This document shows positions 21,563 through 31,120 of a DNA stretch of 38,836 nt, in pieces. Positions within the stretch are counted from its first letter, which is position 1. Each line of letters opens with the position of its first letter. The notes beneath the pieces are model-generated. The model was not told the origin of the DNA. It worked only from the letters and a program-made list of their open reading frames with translations, and ran no database searches. The position numbers and the translations under genes were made by a program. Source of the stretch: Amoebophrya sp. A120 (Eukaryota; Sar; Dinophyceae; Syndiniales; Amoebophryaceae); the NCBI GenBank assembly GCA_905178155.1, contig CAJINV010000006.1, forward strand, positions 276,461 to 315,296, written 5' to 3'.

Positions 21563-24500
21563 TCAAGACGGACCAGCTGGGAGTTCAATGTCTTGCAGTA
21601 GAGTAGCGAACTTGTCTTTGACGGCCTGGCTCCTGGGATGGAAATTTTCGTACATGTGCTTCGTAGTTCTGTTCCAACGAAACGGGTTTTCATTCTTGCA
21701 CGGAACGGAGCTCGACCGCGCCCTGGTCCAAGTCCAGCGAAAATGGCGATACGACCACTCGGCTCCTCTCGTGTCCGAACTCTGCCGCCAAAAAGACGCT
21801 CTGTTCTTGAAGTCCAGCTGGAAAAGCTCGTGCCATCTGGGATGCACAGCCGACGTTTCGGCAATTTCACCCTCGTTTTGGAGTTGTGAGAGCATGACTT
21901 CGGGCCATTGACGTGATTTCTTGGCCAGCGCCAGCGGCGAGTCGGTATTGAGGCAGTAACCTGTGAGCATTGCAAAAAGAAATTATTTGAAAAAACGTTC
22001 TGACGTACGAAGCTTCTGACGTACGAAGCGATCCATTGCTTCAGCTCCTGAGCTTTTACGCAACTCATTTGAAGCTAGCCAAACGCGAAATACAAAAATT
22101 GCAAAAAAAAAAAACAGCTCTGGACATGAGTGGTCCGCACATAGAGCAGCCATGGAAAAGATTTGAACTCGCGGAGCTTTCATTGGTGTAGCCAATAGTA
22201 ATATTAGAGATTTACTAAGTACCATATGGAACGCTGAAGCGGCGGACGACGAACTCCTCTATCCTGGTGTCCGCTTGAAACAGGTGCTCAGTCACCATAC
22301 CAATACGGCAGCGCCGCTCTCTAGCAGTCCGCTTTTCCTCATCGTCAACATGGACTCCGGCGTTCGACGTGCTACTACCCTGTATGCTGGGGTTGCTGTT
22401 CCTGTAAATCAGAGGATCGTCCCACACCACTACCGAGGATTCGGTCCCATTTTCCCTCCGTTTCTCGTGGAAAAAGTTCCATACCTCTCCGAAAAATTTC
22501 TTGTCTTCGCGAACGCATCCCGAACGCAAGCGTTCCGGATCGTAGACAATGTCTTCATACATGGGCCAATTGAAGTACTCCTTGTTCAGATCCCCTTGCG
22601 GCAGATCAACGTGACAGAAGGGCATCAACGCTAGAATCGTCGCAACCTGGATGAATATAACATCGACGAATGCAGCAGGTGATAGAAGATTGAGATTTAC
22701 TTACTACGGGATTCACTATAAAATATTCTTAGAGGAAACGAGTACCAGAAGAAGAAGAAGATGCTCGTCTCAAATCTCATTACATTTACAATATAGAGTA
22801 AATAATCATATCTATCAAATTTTCTTATACCGCCCAGCGGTCAGCAGGGAAAGCGAGGTCCTCGTCTGCGGCTGTGGCAGGTATCCCTAGTGCCGCGTTC
22901 GCCTCCAGCAGCCTGTCTTGACCGAGGTCCACTTCCTGATCGCAAAAATCACCAGGCTTCGAGTCTCGTCCTATACGTTCGTGAAGAACCTCGAGAAAGA
23001 GATCTTCACAACTTTCTCCGTGCTGCTGCCGTCTCATCAGCGACTTGACGCCTGATTCGTCCGCTTCTGTTTCTTCGTGTTGCTGCCACGCGATTTGGGT
23101 CCCGCTTTCGCCCAGGTGTCTATTGCTCTTTTGCATTTCTGTGCCCCCACCAGTCGTAGTCGTGCTACCGGATAGCCCTGCCGTTCTTGTTGATTCCTGC
23201 ACCGGCGCGACGTACGCCGCGGAACTAGACGAGCTAGTACCGCCTGACATCGGGCGGTTGCCACGATCTTGCCCTGACTCTGTGGCAACTGCGCCGCCAC
23301 CAGCTGGGCGCCAGGGTGCTGAGGAGCTCGAGGAGCCGCCTTCTACGACACGAGACGCAGAATCAGCACCACCACCATCACGACCTGCAGGTGAGCTTTC
23401 ATCGGGGAACTGCGCCTGCTCTGCAGTTTCCGGTCTGTCGTCATCTTCGTCGGAAATCGCTTCCAGCTGTTCGTCGAAGTAGTCATAGCCGTTTGCCACA
23501 GAGCCCGCTTCCAGGCTTGATGATAGTACAGATATTTGTCCGTCGTCTGATGCGTTTTCACCTTCATCGAAACTATCATCTGGGTTTTCACCCTCCCGTG
23601 GAGGCTGTTGGTCTTCGTCTTCTTGTGCGCCGGTTCCGACCACTTCCGATCCTTGTGTGCTCGATGATACATGCCCGCTGTGCTCATTAGCGCGGGCGCC
23701 TTCAGTGTGGCTACCAGTTGCCGTGTGAGGAGTCCCAGGGGGACTCGAGGCATCAGGGAGTGAGGAACCAGGAGCACCTTCCCCTGTCGGATGATTGGCG
23801 ATTCCCGTACGGGCTGAAGCTCCTTGCGCAGAGCCGCTCTGGTTGTCCAGAATCGGATTTGAGGTGGCTGTGCTTGAGCTACTTGAACGTTGGCCCAAAA
23901 GATCGATCCTGCCACTACCCTCAGCTGACGACTGGTCAGTTCCAACAGCAACGCCACAACCCGAATCACTACTCGCAGCCGTCGTGGACTGTAGTTCTGC
24001 ACTGTCGGACGTGCCTGTGCGCGGTCGCATTTGCGCCGTGTCTGTTCCGTCTTGCTGCGGCAACACCTCCTGCTGTGCAACACTTGATGTGGCAGCAGAG
24101 TGGAGAAGTTCTTGGTCTTGCTGCAGTTCGAGATCCTGATCATGAAGGCTGGTAGTTCCCGGCGACTGGTTGCCTTCCTCGCCTTCTCTTGTCCTTTGCT
24201 GTGCCCCCGCTGCGGGGTTTTGTTCAGCACTGCTCATCGTTTGCTCGGTGCTGGGACTACAACCACTCGTACTATCCGTCTGATCAGCACTTTCCGGAGG
24301 ATCAGGCGGTGACGCGGACGGAGCAGATGATGGTGGCTCACGGCTACCCGCTGCTGGTACTTCACCTGCTTGAGCTTCTACAGCATCCGGGTCAGCTGCA
24401 GGACTAGTTGCAGTTGCCGGACTTGCAGTCGAAGCCGCGGTGGTCGGTTCAGCAGGTACTGCCGGCTGAGCCGGCACCGCAGCAGCAGGAACCACTACTG

Positions 24501-25746
24501 GCGCAGTGGCGGAAACGGGGCCTGCAACGTGCGCAGCAGGCCCGGGTGGACCGGCCGGTGCTGGTGCCGGTACTGCTGCAACACCAGGGGTCGGACCTGC
24601 AGGTTTTGGCTTTGGTTTCGCCGGCGCTAGAAACTCCGCTCCATAAACAGGTCCCGGGGGGAACAAGGTCGACAACACTGACGACGGTGAGCTCTGAGAA
24701 GGAGGAGAAAGCGGTTGGACGTGCTGCGGAGGTGGAGCTGTTGTGTCGGCGTGCCCACCTCCCTCAGGACCATCGTTGCCGGGGGCTGTTGGTGGACCGC
24801 TAGGGTTTCCTCCACGTGGATCACCATTGCCACCACCACCACTGCCTGGATCACCATCCCCGTTGAAAATTCTTGTCGGGACCAAAATATTCGGCTTATA
24901 CCCGCCGCCGAAGCCGCCAAACGGATTATACGCATCACCGTCCCCAGACCCCAGCTCTGCTTTTTGTTTGTTCGCCTCGCTAACGTTGCCCATATGCACT
25001 GCTAAGCCGGTAGCAACAGCGAGAAGACAAACGGCGATGATGGTGATAATGATGGTTGAGAGCGAAGAGGCCAAAAAAGCGGCGCAGGGGCCCGCGGAGG
25101 ATGTTGAGGATGAGGAGGGGTCCTCTGTCAGGGGGTGAAATTTGTCTTGTGAAAGGTCGTCGTGGTCATCAACATCTTCACGTGCACAAAAACTTGGTGT
25201 CCTCATCGTGTCGCGCTGCTCTTCATCGTCGAAAGTCCGTGTCGCAGATACCGAGCATGCGGCTTTGTTCCTGGAAGCAGGAGCAAAGTCTCTTCCTGTT
25301 ACATCTTCCGCCTTCTGAGGCTGCTGATGTGACAGAGAGGAATTATCGGCTCCTTCCCTTTCAGGAGGGAGTTCCTGAGCATTTATCTTATCCACCTCTT
25401 CCTCAGAGGATGACACCAGCTCTGGCTCGTGTTCTTCTGGCGGTTCGTTACCACAATCTCGCTTTATGCCGTGTTTCAACATTTTCTCCCCTTCGCAAGC
25501 CGACTTCCCGTCGGCTTTCTGCATTTGATTCGCATCGCCGCCGTGATGTTCATCCTGCGCAACGCCGTCGTCCTGTCGTCGTTTCAATAGCTCCACTTGT
25601 AGTTCCGCACCACCGGTTGTAGTGCCCTCGAGAGCAGTGGTCGAGTTGTAGGAGTAGCTCTCTTGTTTCGCCAAAAGCGGTAGAAACGCCGTTTGATCGA
25701 TGTACTCCTCTTCGTAAATGTCCGATAGCCGGCGGCCCTTCCATTT
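21563..25746 (-). CDS. ESCEDLF-type family protein with transmembrane segment and Pro/Ser-rich linker; frame continuous with the upstream kinase
   Basis: Exons are 25746-22831, 22646-22223 and 21960-21563, with canonical introns: GCG|GTATAAG to CATCCAG|GTT (184 bp, phase 0) and TATG|GTACTT to CTCACAG|GT (262 bp, phase 1). Exon 1 holds an acidic region, a transmembrane segment (LSTIIITIIAVCLLAVATGL, near 25000-25090), a Gly/Pro/Ser-rich stalk, then GESCEDLFLEVLHERIG and VDLGQDRL. Exon 2 has SGCVREDKKFFGEVWNFFHE and RRCRIGMVTEHLFQ; exon 3 has EWSYRHFRWTW and NFHPRSQAVKDKF. These align block by block with the 18275-20305 gene. If it starts independently, the ATG at 25206 is likely (signal anchor about 50 residues in). 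However, no stop separates it from the kinase, whose frame enters through introners at 26223 and 25747. Two genes or one fusion remain possible. Confidence 0.7.
21961..22222 (-). other. Canonical GT-AG intron, phase 1
   Basis: Donor CCATATG|GTACTTAG and acceptor GCTCACAG|GTTACTG on the minus strand. The following codons (GYCLN) match those after the corresponding intron of the 18275-20305 gene. The intron contains two tandem copies of TTCTGACGTACGAAGC near 21997-22027. Confidence 0.8.
22647..22830 (-). other. Canonical GT-AG intron, phase 0
   Basis: Donor TGGGCG|GTATAAG and acceptor TATTCATCCAG|GTTGCG on the minus strand. The position and phase match the first intron of the 18275-20305 gene. 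Confidence 0.8.
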
Positions 25747-26069
25747 TATTGTGAGGAAAAATCCCCCCTCCCCATATCGAAAGCGGAGTTTGTGTTGCTG
25801 TATTTGAGTACACAAATCACATCTGTCTTGCTAGAGAGGACTGCAGACCCATATCAAGCCTGAGCAGAGATGCTTTGACTTAGGCGCTTAGCATGAGAAG
25901 CGTCCGTGATGTTGGCTCAACAGCATGACAAACCGCCTCCATAATGGGACGGAAGCTGCTGCCCTTGTCTTCTTGCAACACAAACGTGATTTGTGACCTC
26001 AAATCAGCAACACAAATTTGCGAAAGCCTACCTCTTCAATATGGGGAGGGGGGATTTTTCCTTGCGATA
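25747..26069. mobile_element. Introner, family IE-D (323 bp)
   Basis: Ends are TATTGTGAGGAAAAATCCCC and GGGATTTTTCCTTGCGATA, continuing as CCCTCCCCATA / TATGGGGAGGG. The duplication CATTT is perfect. Excision joins the exon before it to the 25746 exon in frame (KTTKWKGRRLSDIYEEE). The G-rich arm has clustered G runs. Confidence 0.92.
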
Positions 26070-29000
26070 CATTTCGTCGTCTTTCCTTTCATGTCTTGTT
26101 CGTTGACTAGATTTTTCGGCGTTTTCAGTAGCAGCTTTTGCTGTCTTTTCTTGGTCGTGGTTCCTCCACGACCTACTTCGCCTGGCTGCAAACTCGCATC
26201 ATACCCAAGATCATCTCCTGGTTATGCAAGAAAAAAACTGTGTAAGTGTAACTTTGTATTGCAGACGTTACAATACAGTTACACTTGTCATGTTGGATGT
26301 GCGTCAGAGGCTATTTTCATACGTGTTTTCGCGTACTAGCTACGCATGACAGGTTTTCTCTGTCATGCAGAGCAAATTTGTGATGCTGTTCCTGCAAAAA
26401 AGTTACACTTACACATTTTTTTCCTTGGATACTGGTGCTGGCGCCTCCAAATACTTCAGCACCGTCTGCGCGTCCCACCGCCTTTCCCACCGCCACCGCA
26501 GCGTGACTTGCAGTAATGATACCAGATGGCCGAAGAGCGCGGCGTCCTGCTCTTCCCACCTGCGGGACCTCGAATACAGAATCCGGACCCGGGAATCCGC
26601 CACGGCGAACTGCGCCCGCATCCCGCAGCCCTCTAAATGCTCGTACGGCGCACGCCCGTACAGCAATTGGTAGAGGATGATCCCCAGGGCCCAAACATCA
26701 GCCGCCGGGCGCATCTTCAAACTCGCCGACCCCTCGTCCGGCTGGTAGAACGCCTCCGGCGGCATGTAGCGCGGCGTGCCGCACTGGCGGTCGCGGGAAA
26801 CGTGGGTTATACCCTCTTCCTTGTTGATCCCCCGCGCGAGGCCGAAGTCATATCAAATGTAAAAATGTCTGGGCCTGGAAGATTGCAAGATGTGTCATGC
26901 TAGTCTGGCATGACTCTGCACTCTGTATTGCGTGGCCACAAACAGCCTCTCTCGCCTGTCATGCAAAAACGCACTTTCTTATGCGGAATGCGCAGCACAG
27001 AGGCACGAAAAAACTTGTCATGCTCGGCGGTGCGTTGCAGTTCACTTATTGTTCACTGATTTGCATCACAAGTTTCCCGACCCAGACATTTTTGCATTTG
27101 ATAAGTCAGAGACCTTCACGATGTTGTCCACGATGAGGAAATTCGCGGGCTTCAGGTCAAAGTGGATCAGCCCGAGACTGTATCAAATGTAAAAATGTCT
27201 CGGTCTGGAAGGTTGCCAGGTTTGTCATGCATATTTTACATGACTCAGGATGTCTGTAATGCATGCTCTAGCATCACATATCTCTAGAGGCCTTCCTGAT
27301 GCCTATCCCGCACGACAAATGCCCTCCCCGCGTAGCACAAACTGGGCGCCTCTTGCTGGTCATGCAATAGAGATTTTTTTAGAGTCCAAAGTTAGCATCA
27401 CAAGTTGCATTCTTCCAGACCCAGACATTTTTACATTTGATAGACTGTGGATGGCCGCGACGCCCGCGACCATGTCGCGCCAGAGATTGCGGATGTCGTA
27501 GATAGAAAAGATTTCGTAGTTCTTCCGAAGAAAGGAGTGCAGATTGGGTATCGGAGGGGAAAGGAGGTTCTTTGGTTGTTGAGCCAGTTCTTGTTCCAAT
27601 TGAGACAACATTTTCTCATGCTCATCATGTGGTTGTACATGCAAAAATTATGGCAATCGCGATGACAAATTACATGCGCTTGCGGCTGGTCCTGCACGAC
27701 TCCTCCGAGTCAATAAATATGCACAAGGTGCTTCTTGCCGCGCGCATCTTCATGCGTGCCATCTTCTTAATCGCGGTTTAGAATCAGAGAAACCATCTCT
27801 TTCAAACAAACCAACACAATCATTATTCCACCCCATACCACAGTCCGCGAATTCCAGCAAAATGTGGATCACCAAGTCTTTTGGAAAAAATTTCGCTTCG
27901 CCGATCATCTTCACTACCCGCAGCTCGTCCACCGCGTTGTGTCTACCATTCTGGGTACTAGTTCCGGCCTTCGCTGCCCGATTTTTGTCCCGCAAAGCCC
28001 GCAGCCAGTTTACCTCCATGGCGAACGAGCGCATTTGCCTCGCGTCCCGAGCGTAGACGACTTTGAGTGCGTAGCGGCTAACGGATAACGGAGAACCTTG
28101 CTCCTTGTTTCGACTTGCACTGCTGCTTGTTCCATTGGGCTGACCACTTCGCGACGCGCCGTCATGGTTGGAGCTATAGTTGCCCCCACGACTGCCCGAT
28201 CCCGAGGTCGTAGTAGTCGATCCTTCATCTCCCACACAAGTTCGCAGGTCAACGCACTCGAACACCTCCGCCGACCCGCCCTTCCCGATCCGCTTCACAA
28301 CTTCGAGCAATAAAGTCGGTTTGTTGAAGTCCACGTGATGGCTGTCAACCACCTGTTCGCCCATGCAGATGACCATGCCGGGGCCAACGCGGGCAGTGGC
28401 GGTCACAGCGATGTTTTTCCGCTGGATAAACGCAGCCGGGGAGAGTAACGAATCATTTTCCTGGTACGAAGTCCGGCAGTCCTCGTCGTTGAAATACTCT
28501 GGTAGGTCGCTCGGGGAATTGAGAAAAGGGGCGTTGTGGCGCCCGTAGACGGGGATGCTGCAGCCCGCGGAGGGGGGATGTAGATGGTCTTTTTGAGGGG
28601 AAAAACCATTCGCCACTTCTGCGTTCGCAGGACACATCCCTTCCACATCGGGGAGACCACTAGCATGATCCCGGGGAACAAGATCGGTGTCCTTCTGGAC
28701 GTCTTTGCCATCAGGCACAGGAGAAGGATCGACCTTTTCCGCGCAGCGTGGTAATATTATCGGCGTAGAATCCTCCGGGACGACTGGCGCGTTGTTGCGG
28801 CTGTCGGCCTTGATGTCGTGGCTGCACCCTCCAGAGCTGGTAGTGTCACGAGGATTTCTGATATGAAAGCCGCGACGTCCATTTCCATATTTCGCCGCTT
28901 CAGCTACAGGCTGAGCCTCCTCTTGATTCTGGTGAAGACGCGCTGACTCGTCCACATTTCGTTGTAGCTCGGTCCTCTTACCGTTGGATGTACCAACCAC

Positions 29001-30008
29001 AGGAGCCACCTTTGGCAAATCCGCCTGGTAGACGAAGTCTTGCAGTCCTTGAGGCTGCTGGTCGTTCTGGCCAGCATTTTGGTGTCGCTCCTGCGGTGCG
29101 GCGAGCTGTGTGTCACCGTTTTCGCAGTCGGCATTGCTTTCGAAACTGGTTTCTCTGTTTTCCAGCCGCCCTGTGTCTGTGCGGGAGTTCTTGTGCTTGT
29201 TGTCGCGATAGGCATCAGTGAGGCCCGCATGGTCCTCAACATCATGTCTGACCCTGGGAGCAGCCACGGAATAAGAGCTCTCGGAGGTGGGCTCTCTGTT
29301 CGGATTGTAGGACGAATATTGGTCAAGGTCATCTCGTGTCGCCGCAGGCCGGACTTCCACTTGGCCGCGGCCAGGGCGCCACGCAGGAGGAGTTCCACCA
29401 CCTACATCGCTTCTTAATATCACATCATCCTCAATCGTACTCGTCGCTGCCGGTCTCCTGGCGTCGTTTTGGTCTTGGTAATACGAGCTTCCATAATTAC
29501 CGGTGGGCAAAGTGGTGTTCACTATGCCGTCGTACGACGTCGCGTTATTTCGTTCATGGGCGCGAGGGTCACGTGGGCCGCCAACCACATCCCGTGCAGC
29601 TTGTTGCCACTCATACGCTGCCTCTTCTCGAACACCTTCTCCCGGTGCATGTTGTCCCACGTCGGCTCCAGCATTTGCGGCCTGTGCATGACAAACTTTC
29701 GGCTCGAAATCGAGTGTGGTCGCAGTATGCAACGCCGACGTTGCTTGCGTGGGAACTGGGGCGACGGGTAAAGGGTAGCTGGGTACGTCATGCTCTTCTT
29801 GGACAAAGCGCGCACGGTTATTTTCGAAGCGTCTATTCGTGTTACCCGGCACTGCTAAGTCGCGGCCGGCGTTAGAAGTAGCTCCACATGGAGGCTGTAT
29901 GCAACCGTGCGGATCTGGATGGTGAGGGTTCAAATTTTTACATTGGTCAGACGGAATCGCGGGTCGTGCGGGATTGTCGTTGAAATGGTGGCTGCGCCGG
30001 TCGCTCAT
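26070..30008 (-). CDS. Protein kinase of the Mps1/TTK type (kinase part), exons split by introners
   Basis: The first ATG is at 30008 (MSDRRSHHFNDN). About 560 low-complexity Asn/Asp/His/Arg-rich residues precede the kinase domain: glycine loop RIGKGGSAEVFEC, a 60-residue Ser/Gly insert, then RYALKVV (catalytic Lys), EVNWLRAL (helix C) and HILLEFADCG (hinge). An intron of uncertain borders (about 27620-27830) follows. Then come FLRKNYEIFS and WRDMVAGVAAIHS, exon 27180-27104 with LIHFDLKPANFLIVD, and exon 26850-26432 with DFGLARGI, QCGTPRYMPPEAF and DVWALGIILYQLLYGRAPYE. The DLKPANFLIVD loop and GTxxYMPPEA are hallmarks of Mps1/TTK, the spindle-checkpoint kinase; the usual HRD is HFD here, with the catalytic Asp kept. 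The frame continues through 26222-26070 into the 25746 exon with no stop. Kinase identity is strong; subfamily is good; the C-terminal end is unresolved. Confidence 0.8.
26223..26431. mobile_element. Introner, family IE-E (209 bp)
   Basis: Ends are TATGCAAGAAAAAAACTGTG and CATTTTTTTCCTTGGATA, extended by TAAGTGTAAC / GTTACACTTA. The duplication CTGGT is perfect. Excision joins the kinase exons in frame (YLEAPAPGDDLGYDASL); the other two frames of the next exon are closed. Confidence 0.92.
26851..27103. mobile_element. Introner, family IE-F (253 bp), splits the kinase DFG motif
   Basis: Ends are TATCAAATGTAAAAATGTCT and CAGACATTTTTGCATTTGATA. The duplication AGTCA is perfect and encodes part of the Ser-Asp-Phe codons. 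Excision restores VSDFGLARG exactly. Confidence 0.94.
27181..27442. mobile_element. Introner, family IE-F (262 bp), next to the kinase catalytic loop
   Basis: Ends are TATCAAATGTAAAAATGTCT and CAGACATTTTTACATTTGATA. The duplication GACTG is perfect. Excision restores AIHSLGLIHFDLKPANF. It lies one 77-bp exon away from the copy at 26851, in the same family. Confidence 0.94.
27620..27830 (-). other. Intron inside the kinase domain, borders uncertain
   Basis: The kinase frame is lost after LEFADCG and resumes before FLRKNYEIFS. No introner ends or 5-bp duplication are visible. GT donors after the hinge codons and AG acceptors near 27623 exist, but I could not find a pair with matching phase that gives a clean kinase alignment. 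Confidence 0.45.
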
Positions 30009-30132
30009 AGGGTACAGGTCCAGGTTGCGCCACAGTCTGAGGGAACGCCAGTCACTGGCTTTTAGGCAAAAATAAAGGGGTGTTGCTCCGTTTGTCGATG
30101 TCGATATCCTTGGGCGGGTGTTGCTCCATAAC

Positions 30133-30420
30133 TTATTGTACAACTTTTACTCGAATAAACAAATAGTCACGATCAACCCTTTTCGGCGGATGAGGTACTA
30201 CAACTGCTGCATGCGCAAAAATCCGATCCTCGTGAAGAGGACTGCTCGTCCCGAATGCGTCTTTCAGCCTGTTCTTGCGCCCTTCGGATCTTCTCCACCC
30301 GCGACTACGAGATTGTAAAAACGCCTTCAGACGAGCAACAAGCTTGTGCTTCGTGCGGGTTTGGCGTTGGCGTCTCCTCGAATTGAAGGTAGATACAACT
30401 GCTCCATGCGACGTGTCCAT
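30133..30420 (-). CDS. Short Arg/Lys-rich ORF upstream of the kinase, doubtful
   Basis: ATG at 30420 in a good context (CCCATGG) starts a 95-residue basic frame with RRRQRQTRTKHK and GWRRSEGRKNR and no recognised domain. It could be an upstream exon of the kinase, a separate small gene or chance. A possible donor CGA|GTAAAAG lies near its end, but no acceptor in matching phase was found. Confidence 0.2.
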   Translation of the reverse strand: MDTSHGAVVSTFNSRRRQRQTRTKHKLVARLKAFLQSRSRGWRRSEGRKNRLKDAFGTSSPLHEDRIFAHAAVVVPHPPKRVDRDYLFIRVKVVQ

Positions 30421-31085
30421 GGGTTCACTTGTACAAATAAACTCCTTTCTAAAGATGAAAAGTCGCAGAGTTTTTATCTATGAATTTGCGTGCTGCTGAA
30501 ACTGAAACCGGTGGGGTGAATGCTGAGTGTCTTACAAAATTTTTTGTGCTCCGGCATCTACTTATCATACGTGGAAAAATGAAACAGTTGAAAGTGAAAG
30601 CGGTTCCTTTTCTATACATTCTCGTCCCGTATATCGATAAAACAATGCTGAGTGACTACAAAAGGGCTTCCAAGTTGTGCTAGTCATCATACACTAAACT
30701 CCAGAAACGTTGCCGGCTGTCAAAGGCAGTCTCATGGAGAAATTATCTAGGGCTATGTCTACGTACTGAAACACTGGTCGCCACTATACCGCAAGCACAA
30801 CTGCCCGTGCCTGAAGCGATGTTGAAAAATGATTTTTTTATCAAAACGCAGAGAGTGCTGAGACGATGCCACGACGACGAGAGGCGATCCGACAAGACGA
30901 CTACATACGATTAGATTTTTGGTACGGAGCGGTTTTAATGTCAGGTTGCGAGAAGAAGCACATGATTTTCACAAGCAAGATCAGTTCTGGCGATGAGAAG
31001 TAAAAAAGGGGTTTTCGATTTTGACTTTTGCGAATTAGTGTTCATCTTGAGAGCCTCGCACTACTAGTGCCATTTCTGCATGCAC
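30421..31085. other. Intergenic region, nothing recognised
   Basis: About 665 bp of AT-rich DNA between the kinase 5' side and the 308-bp satellite. Short open frames only. Confidence 0.5.
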
Positions 31086-31120
31086 TATGTTGGAAATGGA
31101 TCACGGTGATGAACTATGTT

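Noticed and set aside
22150-22200. tRNA-like GAGTTCAAATC on the minus strand
   Set aside because: No acceptor stem, D arm or anticodon arm can be fitted around it. No tRNA or rRNA was found elsewhere.
23343-25813. Antisense and alternative-frame ORFs over the large Pro/Ser-rich exon
   Set aside because: They are shadows of the 996-codon open frame, which alone carries the conserved family blocks and matches the splice phases.
26717-27697. Short ORFs reading into introner ends, such as those ending in SNVKMSGSGRMQ-type sequence
   Set aside because: These peptides translate IE-F terminal repeats and recur at every IE-F copy; they disappear once the elements are removed.
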